Shown: positions 9,582-18,182, counted from the first letter of the stretch. The stretch: DNA of 64,000 nucleotides from Cryobacterium sp. SO1 (GCF_004210215.2 NZ_CP067394.1:1302001-1366000); one strand, 5' to 3'. Notes: a model not told the origin generated them from the sequence alone. Numbers and translations: made by a program.

Positions 9582-10166
9582 TCGGACATCTCGGTGCGGA
9601 TCCGGCGCCGTTCCTTGCGGCCAGCTTTCCGTGCAGGACGAAGACCGCGGCGGTCTCCGTTTTCAAGAGCTCCGCCAGCCGAGCGACATGTTCAACTCGG
9701 GTCGAGAGAACGAGGCAGTTCCGTCCCGCTCGATATGCCGCGAGCACGTCTGCCGCAATGCGTTGGTTGCGCTCGACATCGTCTGAGAGCTCGGTGTAGA
9801 CGGCCTGAATTTCGGTGCTGGGCGCGTCTGCTGCGCTCGACCTGAACGTCGTCTTATGCACGACCAATTCTTGTTCGAAGACCGCGCTGTCGTCGATCGT
9901 GTGACGAATGGGCCCGCACTGCATGGTGATGATGTCGTCCATTTGGTCGGCACGGTACGGCGTCGCGGTCAGGCCGACCCAGTGCCTCACCGCGATCTGG
10001 CGCACGGCGGCCTCAGTCGCCGCCGCGCCCAGGGAATGGCATTCATCGACGATGATCAACCCGTAGCGATTCAGGAGTGTCGGATCCGCCGCGCGGTGGG
10101 CGATGCTCTGCAGCATCACGATATCGATCACGTGGGTGCGCTTGCGCCGGCCGCTGCCCAGCTGCC
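9582..10166 (-). pseudogene. Internal fragment of the primase-helicase gene
   Basis: This 585-base stretch is almost identical to 14802-15387 inside the intact helicase gene; it covers the DECH box (VDECHSLGAAA), the LTATPYRADQ motif and part of the second RecA domain. One base is deleted relative to the intact copy in the run around 9615 (cttgcgg versus cttggcgg), which shifts the frame, and similarity stops abruptly at both ends. It encodes no functional product. Its presence in island A, in the same orientation as the intact copy in island B, suggests that the islands share an ancestor. Confidence 0.9.
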
Positions 10167-10440
10167 TGCGCGCGCCCTCGCCGAGCTTAATCGCGCCATG
10201 ATGAATCGCGTCGACCACGACCACGACCACGACCCGCGGCGCCTGGGTCGTCGAGAAGCGTCCTAATCGAGCCGACTGCCAAGCGCGACTGCGCCGGTTG
10301 GCGCTTCCCCGATCGTAGCCAACGAGGCAAATCAGGGGAGGCGCGCCGCTACTCGTTGCTACCAAGACTTGATACCGGTGGGATATGACGGTGGCCCCGC
10401 GCCGTCCGCGCGGGGCCACCGGATCCTCGCTGGTGCTCGG
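10167..10440. other. Intergenic remnant between helicase fragment and toxin locus
   Basis: No gene is supported. A short CGACCA tandem repeat (cgaccacgaccacgaccac, about 10212-10233) lies within it; it looks like random slippage in a decaying sequence. Confidence 0.3.
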
Positions 10441-10647
10441 CTATTCCGCTGAATTCTGCTTCTTCGGGCGCATCAGAATGATCCCTATGGCGAATATTGC
10501 AGTAACACCGCCGAGAATCATGGTCAGCGCTGCCTGGCTCGATTCGTGCGGACCGAATATTGCAGGGAGCGTCAGGACAAGAGCGGCTCCCGACACGACC
10601 AGTCCGATGAACAGTGCAAAGAATGTGCGGGACGGTTTCCAACTCAT
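10441..10647 (-). CDS. Two-helix small membrane protein, putative immunity/accessory protein
   Basis: A 68-residue protein with two membrane helices (FFALFIGLVVSGAALVLTL and LTMILGGVTAIFAIGIILM) and a basic C-terminal end. Its ATG (10647) has GGAGT a few bases upstream and lies nine bases after the stop of the secreted Cys-rich precursor on the same strand, so it is very likely the last gene of that operon. Size, topology and position fit a bacteriocin immunity or accessory protein, but no family assignment is possible by eye. Confidence 0.7.
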   Translation of the reverse strand: MSWKPSRTFFALFIGLVVSGAALVLTLPAIFGPHESSQAALTMILGGVTAIFAIGIILMRPKKQNSAE

Positions 10648-10656
10648 GGTGACTCC

Positions 10657-11442
10657 TTAGAAGCAGGTTGCGACGGCTGTGATGGACGCGCCACCGACGG
10701 TTGCGAAACCGGCAATGCAGGCGATGCAAAAGGGGACTCCGACACCGACCGCTGCAGCGGCGCAAGCCCCAGCACAGCCGTATGCAATGATGGCTCCAAC
10801 CACGCCGGTTACGCCGAGCACCGTCGCGATGCAGGCGCCGGTGTTCTTCTCGGCTAGCGGAGCAGGAGCTGCATCCGCTGCCACGCTGCCGCTCTTGGCC
10901 TGCGAGGCAACGAGATCAGCCTTAAGCTCGGCGTCCGTCAGGTACACCAGGTCGGTGTCCTGGTTGTTCGTCATGACCCCATCGACGTAGGTCTTCACGT
11001 TGAAGAAGCCATCGGCGTTCTTGCTGACCAGCATTTCACTGGACTGCAACCGATTACCCGCGCTGTCGAAGACCATGGAGACATTGCTGGTGAAGCTGTA
11101 GGAACCGTCAATGGGTATGGTCACCGTAGTGAACGCACCCCCCTCGGCTAAAATCGTATTCACCTTGGTCTCGGCCTCGACCACTGCGCTCAGCGGTGCC
11201 TGCAGTGGCATCGCGCCACTGGCAAGGGCGGACATGGCGATTTCGGTCTTTAACGCCGCCTCCTGGTCGCTGACGGCGATCATGGTCAGGGGGTCTGCAT
11301 TTGGGGCAACCGACACCGCATTGGCAGCGCCGGAGGTGCTAATCAGTAGCATCAACCCCACCAGGGAAGTTAGCAAAGCGGTTGATTTTCTTGTCATGCG
11401 CATAGGACTCGCATCTTTCTTCATTAATTTTGTGGACTTCAT
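10657..11442 (-). CDS. Secreted precursor with Cys/Gly/Ala-rich C-terminal peptide (putative bacteriocin)
   Basis: A 261-residue precursor. An N-terminal signal peptide (basic start, hydrophobic core TALLTSLVGLMLLISTSG, cleavage near AANA) is followed by a soluble central domain. The last ~60 residues form a very hydrophobic Gly/Ala/Val segment with six Cys, including the cluster CAGAC and the pair CIAC. This resembles halocin C8-like or SdpC-like toxins, in which the C-terminal peptide is released; the assignment is inference. The ATG at 11442 lies two bases after the stop of the upstream small frame, with AAAGGAAAG upstream; ATG codons at 11424, 11403 and 11397 are alternatives. The SdpI-like gene upstream supports a toxin role. 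Confidence 0.72.
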   Translation of the reverse strand: MKSTKLMKKDASPMRMTRKSTALLTSLVGLMLLISTSGAANAVSVAPNADPLTMIAVSDQEAALKTEIAMSALASGAMPLQAPLSAVVEAETKVNTILAEGGAFTTVTIPIDGSYSFTSNVSMVFDSAGNRLQSSEMLVSKNADGFFNVKTYVDGVMTNNQDTDLVYLTDAELKADLVASQAKSGSVAADAAPAPLAEKNTGACIATVLGVTGVVGAIIAYGCAGACAAAAVGVGVPFCIACIAGFATVGGASITAVATCF

Positions 11443-11444
11443 TG

Positions 11445-11672
11445 TCAAGAAAATCTTTCCTTTTTTTGGTTTGCAGGAAATGCAGTAGCTTTTTGGGCCT
11501 GTCGCAGGGCAGAACGTTCCCTGTTCAACGCCCGAACCTTCTTCTGCATGCGCGGCAGCCAATACCAGAACGGAGTAACCCCCAAAAGAAGACCCAGATA
11601 GCTGAGACTCTCTGTCAGCAAAGAGACGGCGCCTGCGACGAATTTGGTTTGAGTTTTTGTTTTTCCCCCTAT
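11445..11672 (-). CDS. Tiny membrane-protein frame with no standard start (toxin operon)
   Basis: The frame is open from the stop of the SdpI-like gene (11706) to a TGA at 11445-11447. It encodes one strong membrane helix (FVAGAVSLLTESLSYLGLLL and on to PFWYWL) followed by a very basic tail (RMQKKVRALNRERSALRQ). There is no ATG or GTG before the helix. An ATA at 11672 or a TTG at 11619-11621 (inside the helix) are the only nearby candidates; GGGGGA lies just after the ATA. It may be translated by coupling, from a rare start, or be a decayed gene. Coordinates use the ATA and are uncertain. Confidence 0.45.
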   Translation of the reverse strand: MGGKTKTQTKFVAGAVSLLTESLSYLGLLLGVTPFWYWLPRMQKKVRALNRERSALRQAQKATAFPANQKKERFS

Positions 11673-11705
11673 TGGTTGTGCGTGACGAACTGTGGCATTC
11701 CAGAG

Positions 11706-12026
11706 CTACGCGGATGCCTTTGCGGCTCGGTTCGCCGCCCTCATGGAAAGGAGGGCAACTGCGACGATAATCAGGAAGCCGTTGACGGCAAGAATGTGGC
11801 CGAGAGCTTCCGAGTAGCTACTGAGCTGGACTGTCAGGAGTGCGACTGCGTGGCTACCGGCGATTAGCGCTATGCCGATTAGGTATGGAACGGCAGAGTC
11901 CTGCGCGGATGACCAAGCCTGGTCGGATGCCGACGTGTACGTTGTCCTGATACCAATGGCCAGATTCCTGCCTAGACCAACTCGGTGTTGAATGATCACC
12001 CAACCGATCATTGCCAGCGATACCAA
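11706..12026 (-). CDS. SdpI-like membrane immunity protein
   Basis: At least 106 residues with about three membrane helices. The segment NLAIGIRTTYTSASDQAW matches the SdpI signature (N-x-x-[IV]-G-[IY]-R-T ... W), a family whose Bacillus member protects against the SDP toxin. The listed start is a TTG at 12026, but the frame continues upstream through IFYPPIAGYA, which completes the first helix, to an ATC at 12054-12056 that lies six bases after AAAGGA; a TAG in the same frame lies just beyond. A rare ATC start is therefore plausible. First gene of the toxin operon, which runs to 10441. Confidence 0.7.
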   Translation of the reverse strand: MVSLAMIGWVIIQHRVGLGRNLAIGIRTTYTSASDQAWSSAQDSAVPYLIGIALIAGSHAVALLTVQLSSYSEALGHILAVNGFLIIVAVALLSMRAANRAAKASA

Positions 12027-12061
12027 CGCGTAACCTGCGATTGGAGGGTAGAAGATGTCGG

Positions 12062-12473
12062 GTCCTTTCTAGCGTGGGACTGATCCGAGTCGGTGATTGT
12101 TTCCAGCGGGAAACGACCAACTTGAATCAGACCCGCTCTCCTCCGGTTCACCGGAGCTGGATCCTGCAGTAACAAGCATGGGGATACGAGACTTAGGTCA
12201 CAAGTCGGCATTTGTGCCCCTTGTGCGCATCCAGCCTGTCTGGTAACAGCAGAAATGCAGGTTGATCAGCCTGAACAATATGGGACGTCGAGGGGTTCGA
12301 TCATGAGCGCGATGATGCCTACCGTGACGCGACCAGCGCGGCCTATACGAGGTCGCGCCGAGACGGCCAGCCACTGTTGCCGGCAATGACGCTAATGGAG
12401 GCCCAGGCCTCGGCCGCTGGCTGTGGTCGGCTGCAGCTGCCGTCCGCGGGAACGGACCTAGTGAGAAACGTCA
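12062..12473. other. Upstream region of the toxin operon
   Basis: About 410 bases with no supported gene. The part near 12062-12200 should hold the promoter of the minus-strand operon; I see no clear operator. Confidence 0.35.
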
Positions 12474-13061
12474 CTAAACCAATGTCACGGATGAGAGGGC
12501 GGACCGTACGGGCCGGTAACGCAGGGCGACTGCCCCCGACCGGAACTCGTGGCGGTTCACGATTTCGAGCTGGATGTGCTCGCGCAGACCGGCGAGCAAC
12601 GTCGGCCCGTGTCGGGCTAGGACCGGCTGCACAACGAACTCGTACTCGTCGATCAGACCCAGATCTGCCAAGGCCAGGGGGAGCGTCACGCCACCCACCC
12701 ACAGGCCCTCGCCGGGCTCCTGCTTCAGCCGCTGAACCGCTTGCCCCACGTCGCATCGCACCAGCTCGGCGTTCCAATCGACCCCGCTCAGTGTGCTCGA
12801 CACAACGTGCTTTTTCGCCCGGTCGATCGTCTCCGCAAATGGTTTCTGCCAGTCATCCAGCCAGTCCGGCCACGTGCCGGTGGCTGGCTTCTGCCACGCC
12901 GACGCCATCATCTCGTAGGTCACCCGGCCGAAGAGCAGGGCGTCGGCTTGCTCCAGCTGAGCGGTCCAGTAGCGCATCGACTCCTCGTCCGGGGGGAGTC
13001 CTGCCTCGTGATGGCAGCAGCCGTCGAGCGTGACGTTGATTGAGTATCGGAGTGGTCTCAT
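12474..13061 (-). CDS. Dihydrofolate-reductase-fold protein (RibD C-terminal family), copy 1
   Basis: A 195-residue protein of the RibD C-terminal/DHFR-like family: start RYSINVTLDGCCHH, middle LFGRVTYEMM, and the nucleotide-binding stretch LWVGGVTLPLALADLGLIDEY with VQPVLARHGPTLL. Members are NADPH-dependent reductases of mostly unknown substrate. AGGAGAG precedes the ATG at 13061. About nine tenths of residues match the second copy at 30920-31489. Both copies are on the minus strand near the right end of an island, just before the att repeat. Confidence 0.88.
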   Translation of the reverse strand: MRPLRYSINVTLDGCCHHEAGLPPDEESMRYWTAQLEQADALLFGRVTYEMMASAWQKPATGTWPDWLDDWQKPFAETIDRAKKHVVSSTLSGVDWNAELVRCDVGQAVQRLKQEPGEGLWVGGVTLPLALADLGLIDEYEFVVQPVLARHGPTLLAGLREHIQLEIVNRHEFRSGAVALRYRPVRSALSSVTLV

Positions 13062-13274
13062 CTCGTTGCTCTCCTTTGATGCGCCCAGGGTTCATCGGGG
13101 CGTTCTCAATCCATTGCCGGGCCCGATTCAGATCGACGCCCCAAATCGCGCTCATTTTATGGCGCCGTCGTGATGCGAACCAGACCGCGGACCAAACGCA
13201 CGACCGATCGCCATCACCGGCAATTCTCGGTCATCTGCGGCGGCACATGGGGGAGAGGTTGAGAGGGGGCGGGG

Positions 13275-13483
13275 GACCGCTCAAGGCGGCCTCCCAAGGC
13301 CATCATTGACCCATCTAATTCATCTCTATTTGACCCAAAACGATGGCCTACAATCGGAGGCAGCGAACCGCCCGGTTCCCTGTAAACACAAGGGAATCCG
13401 AGGGTTCTCGGACACATTCGGCAACGACCAAATTAAGGCCAGAACCTTGAGGGGGTTGCAGTTTCAATTCCTGTCGGCCCGAC
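13275..13483 (+). repeat. Island end repeat with degraded att copy (middle)
   Basis: About 209 bases that align with 33925-34133 with few changes; the best-conserved part starts at catctaattcatctctattt. Its last 36 bases (13448-13483) are a diverged copy of the tRNA-Pro 3' end: 31 of 37 positions match the tRNA. It marks the junction of two tandem islands. Confidence 0.85.
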
Positions 13484-13539
13484 TGAATTGCCGTTCGCGA
13501 CCCTCTCCTCGAAGCGGTCCGGAAGGAACGAAATGGTCG

Positions 13540-13559
13540 CTCCTGAGGATTCTCAGGAG
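13540..13559. repeat. Hairpin ctcctgag-4-ctcaggag, copy 1
   Basis: A perfect 8-bp inverted repeat with a 4-base loop. The same stem with the same flanking bases on the left (cg) occurs at 17040-17059. Possibly a terminator or protein-binding site. Confidence 0.5.
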
Positions 13560-13665
13560 TGAATCTCTGGTCTTGTGCGCTTTCGTGGGCGTCTGCGCTT
13601 CGCAGCGCATGCCCTGACAGGCGCCATCGCTTGCGTCAAAAGCCGCTAAAACGTACACTTTTGAA

Positions 13666-13932
13666 ATGACCCGAATCCCAGCCACTCGCGCGCGGCAGCA
13701 GTGGTCCCAGACGATCGACGAAGCCAAGAGGGCCCCGGTGACGATCACCGAGCACGGCCGCGAAACGGTCGTGCTCATGGACGCCGCACTCGGTCGGCGG
13801 GCGCTCGAAGCCCTCGAAGAGGCAGAGGGCGCCCGTGAGGCGGCCGAGGTCCTCGCCCGGTTCACGTCCGGCGAGGAGCGAACGTACACGCTGGCGGAGG
13901 TCGCGGACGAGCTAGGCATCATGCTTGAGTGA
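13666..13932 (+). CDS. Phd/YefM-type antitoxin
   Basis: An 88-residue antitoxin. The N-terminal Phd/YefM DNA-binding fold is recognisable (RARQQWSQTIDEAKRAPVTITEHGRETVVLM), with an acidic, probably flexible C-terminal toxin-binding tail. The toxin start overlaps its stop by 8 bases. Such pairs repress their own promoter. It lies just inside the left end of island B and could help to stabilise the island. Confidence 0.9.
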   Translation: MTRIPATRARQQWSQTIDEAKRAPVTITEHGRETVVLMDAALGRRALEALEEAEGAREAAEVLARFTSGEERTYTLAEVADELGIMLE

Positions 13933-14203
13933 TTCCTGGGAGGTCGTGTGGTCGGAGACTGCCGTGAAGGCGCTTCGAAAGCTCGACAAACCGAACCGCG
14001 AGCGGATCGCGAAGGTCGCCCAGCTGCTCAGGATCAACCCGCATCCGCCTACTGCGAAGCACCTCATCGGCACAGAGGGTATCTTCCGAATCCGCACCGG
14101 AGACTGGCGGTTGCTCTATACCGTTTGTGAGCGCGAACTTATCGTGCTGATTGTGCTGATCGTGAAGGTCGGCCACCGGAGCGACGTCTACCGCGGCGTC
14201 TAG
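13925..14203 (+). CDS. RelE/ParE-family toxin
   Basis: A 92-residue protein with the RelE fold: WEVVWSETAVKALRKLD, a central helix region, then GIFRIRTGDWRLLYTV with the basic residues (R, R) and the C-terminal VGHRSDVYR typical of mRNA interferases. The start is TTG at 13925 overlapping the antitoxin; a GTG at 13946 would lose the first strand. Probably cleaves mRNA on the ribosome when unneutralised. Confidence 0.9.
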   Translation: MSDSWEVVWSETAVKALRKLDKPNRERIAKVAQLLRINPHPPTAKHLIGTEGIFRIRTGDWRLLYTVCERELIVLIVLIVKVGHRSDVYRGV

Positions 14204-14464
14204 CAAGGCATCCGAGGCGGAGTCCCGGGATGCAGCCATTCTGGCGCGGAACGCGGCGACGGCGTGCGCGAGGTAGAGCATCCACATATCGTCATCATCG
14301 GTCGCCACGACTCCAAGAGTGTCGACCTGGATGCCGTAGTCGGGCGGACTGCTGGGCAGCAGCTATGTCGTAAGAAATCTATCGGGAGGTGGCGGGCCCA
14401 TATCTCTCACACTCTAGAGAGGGCCACCCCGGGCGCCCCTCTGCCGACAGAGTGGCTGCGCTCA
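14204..14464. other. Spacer between RelE toxin and convergent helicase gene
   Basis: About 260 bases with no supported gene. An imperfect inverted repeat around 14401-14425 (atatctctcacactctagagag) may act as a terminator. Confidence 0.3.
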
Positions 14465-16972
14465 TCAGGGCACTCGTCGCGAGGCCGATGCCGGTAGCCC
14501 AGCGTGTGACTCACCCGTCGCTGTGAAGCCGAGCTTGGCCATGACGCGCTGCCGTTTGCGGAACATCCGATCAAACACCGGGACCTCGGCGTCCCAGTAG
14601 TCGTGCACCTGTGACGTGGCCGGGCCGGGGTTTGTTGTCGCGGGGCGGGAGGCGCGGGAGATGCGGCCGATTTGTTGCACGATTCGGCCTTTGAATGCCA
14701 TCGGAACGGCGAGGAAGAGAGTGTCCAGGCTGGGCAGGTCAAAGCCTTCGCCAGCGATCTTGTCGATCGCCACGAGAATGAACGGATCGGAGGGGTCCCG
14801 GTCGGACATGTCGGTGCGGATCCGGCGCCGTTCCTTGGCGGCCAGCTTTCCGTGCAGGACGAAGACCGCGGCGGTCTCCGTTTTCAAGAGCTCCGCCAGC
14901 CGAGCGACATGTTCAACTCGGGTCGAGAGAACGAGGCAGTTCCGTCCCGCTCGATATGCCGCGAGCACGTCTGCCGCAATGCGTTGGTTGCGCTCGACAT
15001 CGTCTGAGAGCTCGGTGTAGACGGCCTGAATTTCGGTGCTGGGCGCGTCTGCTGCGCTCGACCTGAACGTCGTCTTATGCACGACCAATTCTTGTTCGAA
15101 GACCGCGCTGTCGTCGATCGTGTGACGAATGGGCCCGCACTGCATGGTGATGATGTCGTCCATTTGGTCGGCACGGTACGGCGTCGCGGTCAGGCCGACC
15201 CAGTGCCTCACCGCGATCTGGCGCACGGCGGCCTCAGTCGCCGCCGCGCCCAGGGAATGGCATTCATCGACGATGATCAACCCGTAGCGATTCAGGAGTG
15301 TCGGATCCGCCGCGCGGTGGGCGATGCTCTGCAGCATCACGATATCGATCACGTGGGTGCGCTTGCGCCGGCCGTTGCCCAGCTGCCCGATTTGGCGAGG
15401 ATCGACGTCAAGGAACTGACCCAGCCGCTCGCGCCACTGTTCGACGAGTTCCGCACGATTGACGATGACCGCTGTTGGCAGCCCGCGTTCAGCGATGAGA
15501 GCGCAGGCGATGACCGTCTTTCCCGAGCCCGGTGGTGCAACCAGCACACCAGTGTCGTACCGGTTCAGAACAACCACGGCTTCTTGTTGGGCGGCCGTCA
15601 ACTCGCCTGTAAAAGTAACGTCGATGGCTTCAGCGGTCGGGATGTCCCAAACGACGTCGATCGTGATCCCGGCTGCCGCCATCAGCTGTGTGACGGAATC
15701 CAGAAGACCACGGGGGAGGCGAAGTGTCGATTCGTCGTGTTCAAAGCAATACACGAACCGTGGTGTGCCGAAGGTGCTGAATCGCTGCGCTTGTCTGCGA
15801 TAGAACTCGGGGTTCGTCAGCGACGCCGCGTGTTTGAGATCCGAGACGAGTCCTGATGGTAAGCCGAGAGTCGGAATCGAGACGACTGAGCTGACGGTGA
15901 CCACGACGGTGGTGGGCATCGAGACAGTAGCTGTCGGCTCAGTGCCCGGAGCGGGCCCGCCTCTCCTCGAGGCCTTGTTCGGACCCGGTCTGCCGTCGAC
16001 CGGACCGTTGCGCAGGGGCTGGAGCGTGCTGATTGCCGCGGCCATTACCCCGGGCTCGAGCGGCACAACACTGGAGAGGAAAGCGAATTGGTCCTCGAAC
16101 GGTATCCAGGTGACTGGATCGAGGAAGACCGTTGTTCCGCGGCGCCGGCATGAACCCTGCAGGGGTAACGCAATCAGGTTTCCAAGCCGCATTCTCCCGG
16201 GAGAACGGTGAGGTAACAGGTCTTGAGAGGGGAATAGGCGGTCGTAGCTCGTTAGGCTCATGCCGCTACGGATCGCCATAGCCTCTCGGAGCAGTGCCAG
16301 TCCCAGATTCCGAGCGTTGTGGGCTGATATGGCCTGGGCGAAGAAGATCCAGACGTGGGCGCCCTCACCCGAACGGGAGATCTCGGTGGCCGAGCTCACG
16401 CCATGGCCAGAACACGCCTGTGCGTACGCGGCGGCATCGGCCTTCCATGTTCCGTCGTCGAAGTCGCACACCAATAATCGGCAGGTGTCGTCCTCCAGCA
16501 TCGGGTAGAGGCCGGCGTGGAGGCCATCCGCGCGAGTGCGGCTGCCCACCAGATGTCGTTCGATGACCTCATCGGACAGAGGGAGGAGATCGGCGGTGCT
16601 GATGGCATCGGTGTAATAGCCGCCGCGCACCGCGGGGCTCCATCCGCTTTTCCCGGTCTTGCTGCTTGTCCATCGGGTCGCGTAGACATCATTTCTTCCC
16701 ACGAAGAGAGATCGGAAGAGCGCGATCTTGTCGGCGGCGGATGAATCGTGCCGGACACTCGCCTGAACCGTAAGCCCCGGACTCGTATCACCAATCGCCT
16801 GGGTTGTGTGCGCCTGCCCTGACCCGCGGAGTGATGCCCGGCTGGTGACCAGATCGTGTAGAACGCGACGGGACTCGGCCAGGTCTGCTTCAAGAGACGC
16901 TATGCGCTGCTTCAGGGCATCAATATCGGCGTCCAGATGGGGTGCTTCCACAGTCTCATTGTGCACGAGCAT
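14465..16972 (-). CDS. Primase-helicase fusion (AEP-like domain plus superfamily II helicase; TOTE-like)
   Basis: An 835-residue protein from ATG 16972, which has GAGGAA upstream; the frame itself runs open to 17038. An N-terminal coiled coil (LKQRIASLEADLAESRRVLHD) precedes an archaeo-eukaryotic-primase-like domain: the metal-binding hhhDhD motif VCDFDD (about 16454-16470) and the SGEGAHVWIFF His motif (about 16340-16370). Then comes a helicase: Walker A APPGSGKT (about 15510-15540), DECH box, LTATPYR, and the motif VI-like IVQQIGRISR. This order matches the helicase component of TOTE conflict systems and of some mobile-element replication proteins. Two truncated copies lie at 9582-10166 and 38815-39390. 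Confidence 0.82.
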   Translation of the reverse strand: MLVHNETVEAPHLDADIDALKQRIASLEADLAESRRVLHDLVTSRASLRGSGQAHTTQAIGDTSPGLTVQASVRHDSSAADKIALFRSLFVGRNDVYATRWTSSKTGKSGWSPAVRGGYYTDAISTADLLPLSDEVIERHLVGSRTRADGLHAGLYPMLEDDTCRLLVCDFDDGTWKADAAAYAQACSGHGVSSATEISRSGEGAHVWIFFAQAISAHNARNLGLALLREAMAIRSGMSLTSYDRLFPSQDLLPHRSPGRMRLGNLIALPLQGSCRRRGTTVFLDPVTWIPFEDQFAFLSSVVPLEPGVMAAAISTLQPLRNGPVDGRPGPNKASRRGGPAPGTEPTATVSMPTTVVVTVSSVVSIPTLGLPSGLVSDLKHAASLTNPEFYRRQAQRFSTFGTPRFVYCFEHDESTLRLPRGLLDSVTQLMAAAGITIDVVWDIPTAEAIDVTFTGELTAAQQEAVVVLNRYDTGVLVAPPGSGKTVIACALIAERGLPTAVIVNRAELVEQWRERLGQFLDVDPRQIGQLGNGRRKRTHVIDIVMLQSIAHRAADPTLLNRYGLIIVDECHSLGAAATEAAVRQIAVRHWVGLTATPYRADQMDDIITMQCGPIRHTIDDSAVFEQELVVHKTTFRSSAADAPSTEIQAVYTELSDDVERNQRIAADVLAAYRAGRNCLVLSTRVEHVARLAELLKTETAAVFVLHGKLAAKERRRIRTDMSDRDPSDPFILVAIDKIAGEGFDLPSLDTLFLAVPMAFKGRIVQQIGRISRASRPATTNPGPATSQVHDYWDAEVPVFDRMFRKRQRVMAKLGFTATGESHAGLPASASRRVP

Positions 16973-17039
16973 CGGGAACGTTTCCTCGAAACAGCCATAT
17001 ACTGGTGGCCTTTTCGGCCAAAAGGCGCATAAGAACACG

Positions 17040-17059
17040 CTCCTGAGGGATCTCAGGAG
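17040..17059. repeat. Hairpin ctcctgag-4-ctcaggag, copy 2
   Basis: Same 8-bp stem as at 13540-13559. It lies between the TM2-Ltp gene and the helicase gene (both minus strand) and could terminate the former or regulate the latter. A second inverted repeat (gccttttcggccaaaaggc) sits beside it near 17010-17028. Confidence 0.5.
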
Positions 17060-17097
17060 CGAGCTCTTGTTGTGCGGCTTTCCGCGCTAGCCAGCGA

Positions 17098-18114
17098 TCA
17101 GTAGCCGACGGCCACGAGCCCTGCGGTCGCCTCCCCGTCGGAGAAGCCCTCGAAGATCAACTGGTCGTACAGACCATCACGGGAGAACGACTGGTACTCG
17201 AGATAGGACTTCGCTTTCGCCCCGGCCTGTGCGTTCCAGTCTGCGGCGATGTAATCGACCCCGAACGTGGCATCCTCAGTGCTGTAACCCTCGAACTCCA
17301 ACTGCGAGATGAGGCCCGAGCGGGAGAACGCCTGGTAGTCGAGGTAGGATTCCGCCTTCCCCACCGCGTTCTGCTGGGGGAGGGTGAGCTTCGGCTTCAC
17401 CTCGACGGTCAGGGTGACAGTGCTGCCGTCATCGGCGGTCCCGCCCGTCGCCGGGGTGGTGGCGGTGACGGTGGCGTCTGGGTCCTCTGCGTCGGCTACA
17501 TCGAACCCGGCGGCCCGGAGGGTCGCGACCGCGGCAGAGGCAGTCATCCCGGTCACGTCGGGGACGGTCACCTTCGCCGGCTCGGCAGCGGGCTCGACGG
17601 TGGCCTCCTCGGTGGCCTCCTCGGTGGCTTCGGAGACCGGCGCGTCATCCGCACGCTCAACCACGCTGTCAACGGCAGCCGTTGTGGTGCCCCCAGAGCC
17701 GGCGGCACCGGACACACCCGAGATGATCACGCCAAGCACGATCCAGGCCGCGGTGACGATCCAGGCCACCTTTTTGTGCTGGTCGTAGCCCGCGAGCCGG
17801 CGACCTTGTTTGTCGCGTTGTGCGCCGGCGAGCACGAGGACCAGATCGACCAGGTACCACACGCCGAAGCCGGCGAAGGTGAAGAGCTTGAGCAGGCCGG
17901 TGCCGACCTTGCCCAGGTAGAAACGGTCCACCGCGAAGAATCCCAGGAGCCAGGCGAAGAGCCAGGTGGCGAGGAATGACTTCTCAGAGGGGATTACCGG
18001 TGCGTATAATGCGCCCGGCTTGGGCGGGGGCTGCGGGACCGTGAATGGCACGGATTGTTCCTTCTGGCCGATCGGTACGCCGGTCGGGCGCTGAGTCTGA
18101 GAGCTGTCGGTCAT
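17098..18114 (-). CDS. TM2-PASTA-Ltp surface protein
   Basis: A 338-residue protein with three parts. A Pro-rich N-terminus leads into a TM2 domain (FLATWLFAWLLGFFAVDRFYLG, then GFGVWYLVDLV) and a further membrane helix near residues 118-138. An external Thr/Glu-rich linker leads to a PASTA-like domain (VTVPDVTGMTASAAVATLRAAGF). The C-terminus holds two repeats of the Ltp/host-cell-surface-lipoprotein domain (AESYLDYQAFSRSGLISQLEFEGYS and KSYLEYQSFSRDGLYDQLIFEGFS). Ltp of a Streptococcus thermophilus phage blocks DNA injection by superinfecting phage, so a role in exclusion is possible; this is inference. ATG at 18114. Confidence 0.85.
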   Translation of the reverse strand: MTDSSQTQRPTGVPIGQKEQSVPFTVPQPPPKPGALYAPVIPSEKSFLATWLFAWLLGFFAVDRFYLGKVGTGLLKLFTFAGFGVWYLVDLVLVLAGAQRDKQGRRLAGYDQHKKVAWIVTAAWIVLGVIISGVSGAAGSGGTTTAAVDSVVERADDAPVSEATEEATEEATVEPAAEPAKVTVPDVTGMTASAAVATLRAAGFDVADAEDPDATVTATTPATGGTADDGSTVTLTVEVKPKLTLPQQNAVGKAESYLDYQAFSRSGLISQLEFEGYSTEDATFGVDYIAADWNAQAGAKAKSYLEYQSFSRDGLYDQLIFEGFSDGEATAGLVAVGY

Positions 18115-18182
18115 GGTGCGTATTCCTGTTCTAAGAGTGCTGGGCGTGCAAAGGGACTGGCGTGGTGCTGGCGGGGCGAGAG

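Noticed and set aside
10212..10233. CGACCA tandem repeat as a CRISPR-like or regulatory array
   Set aside because: Only about three and a half 6-base units, no spacers, inside decayed sequence.
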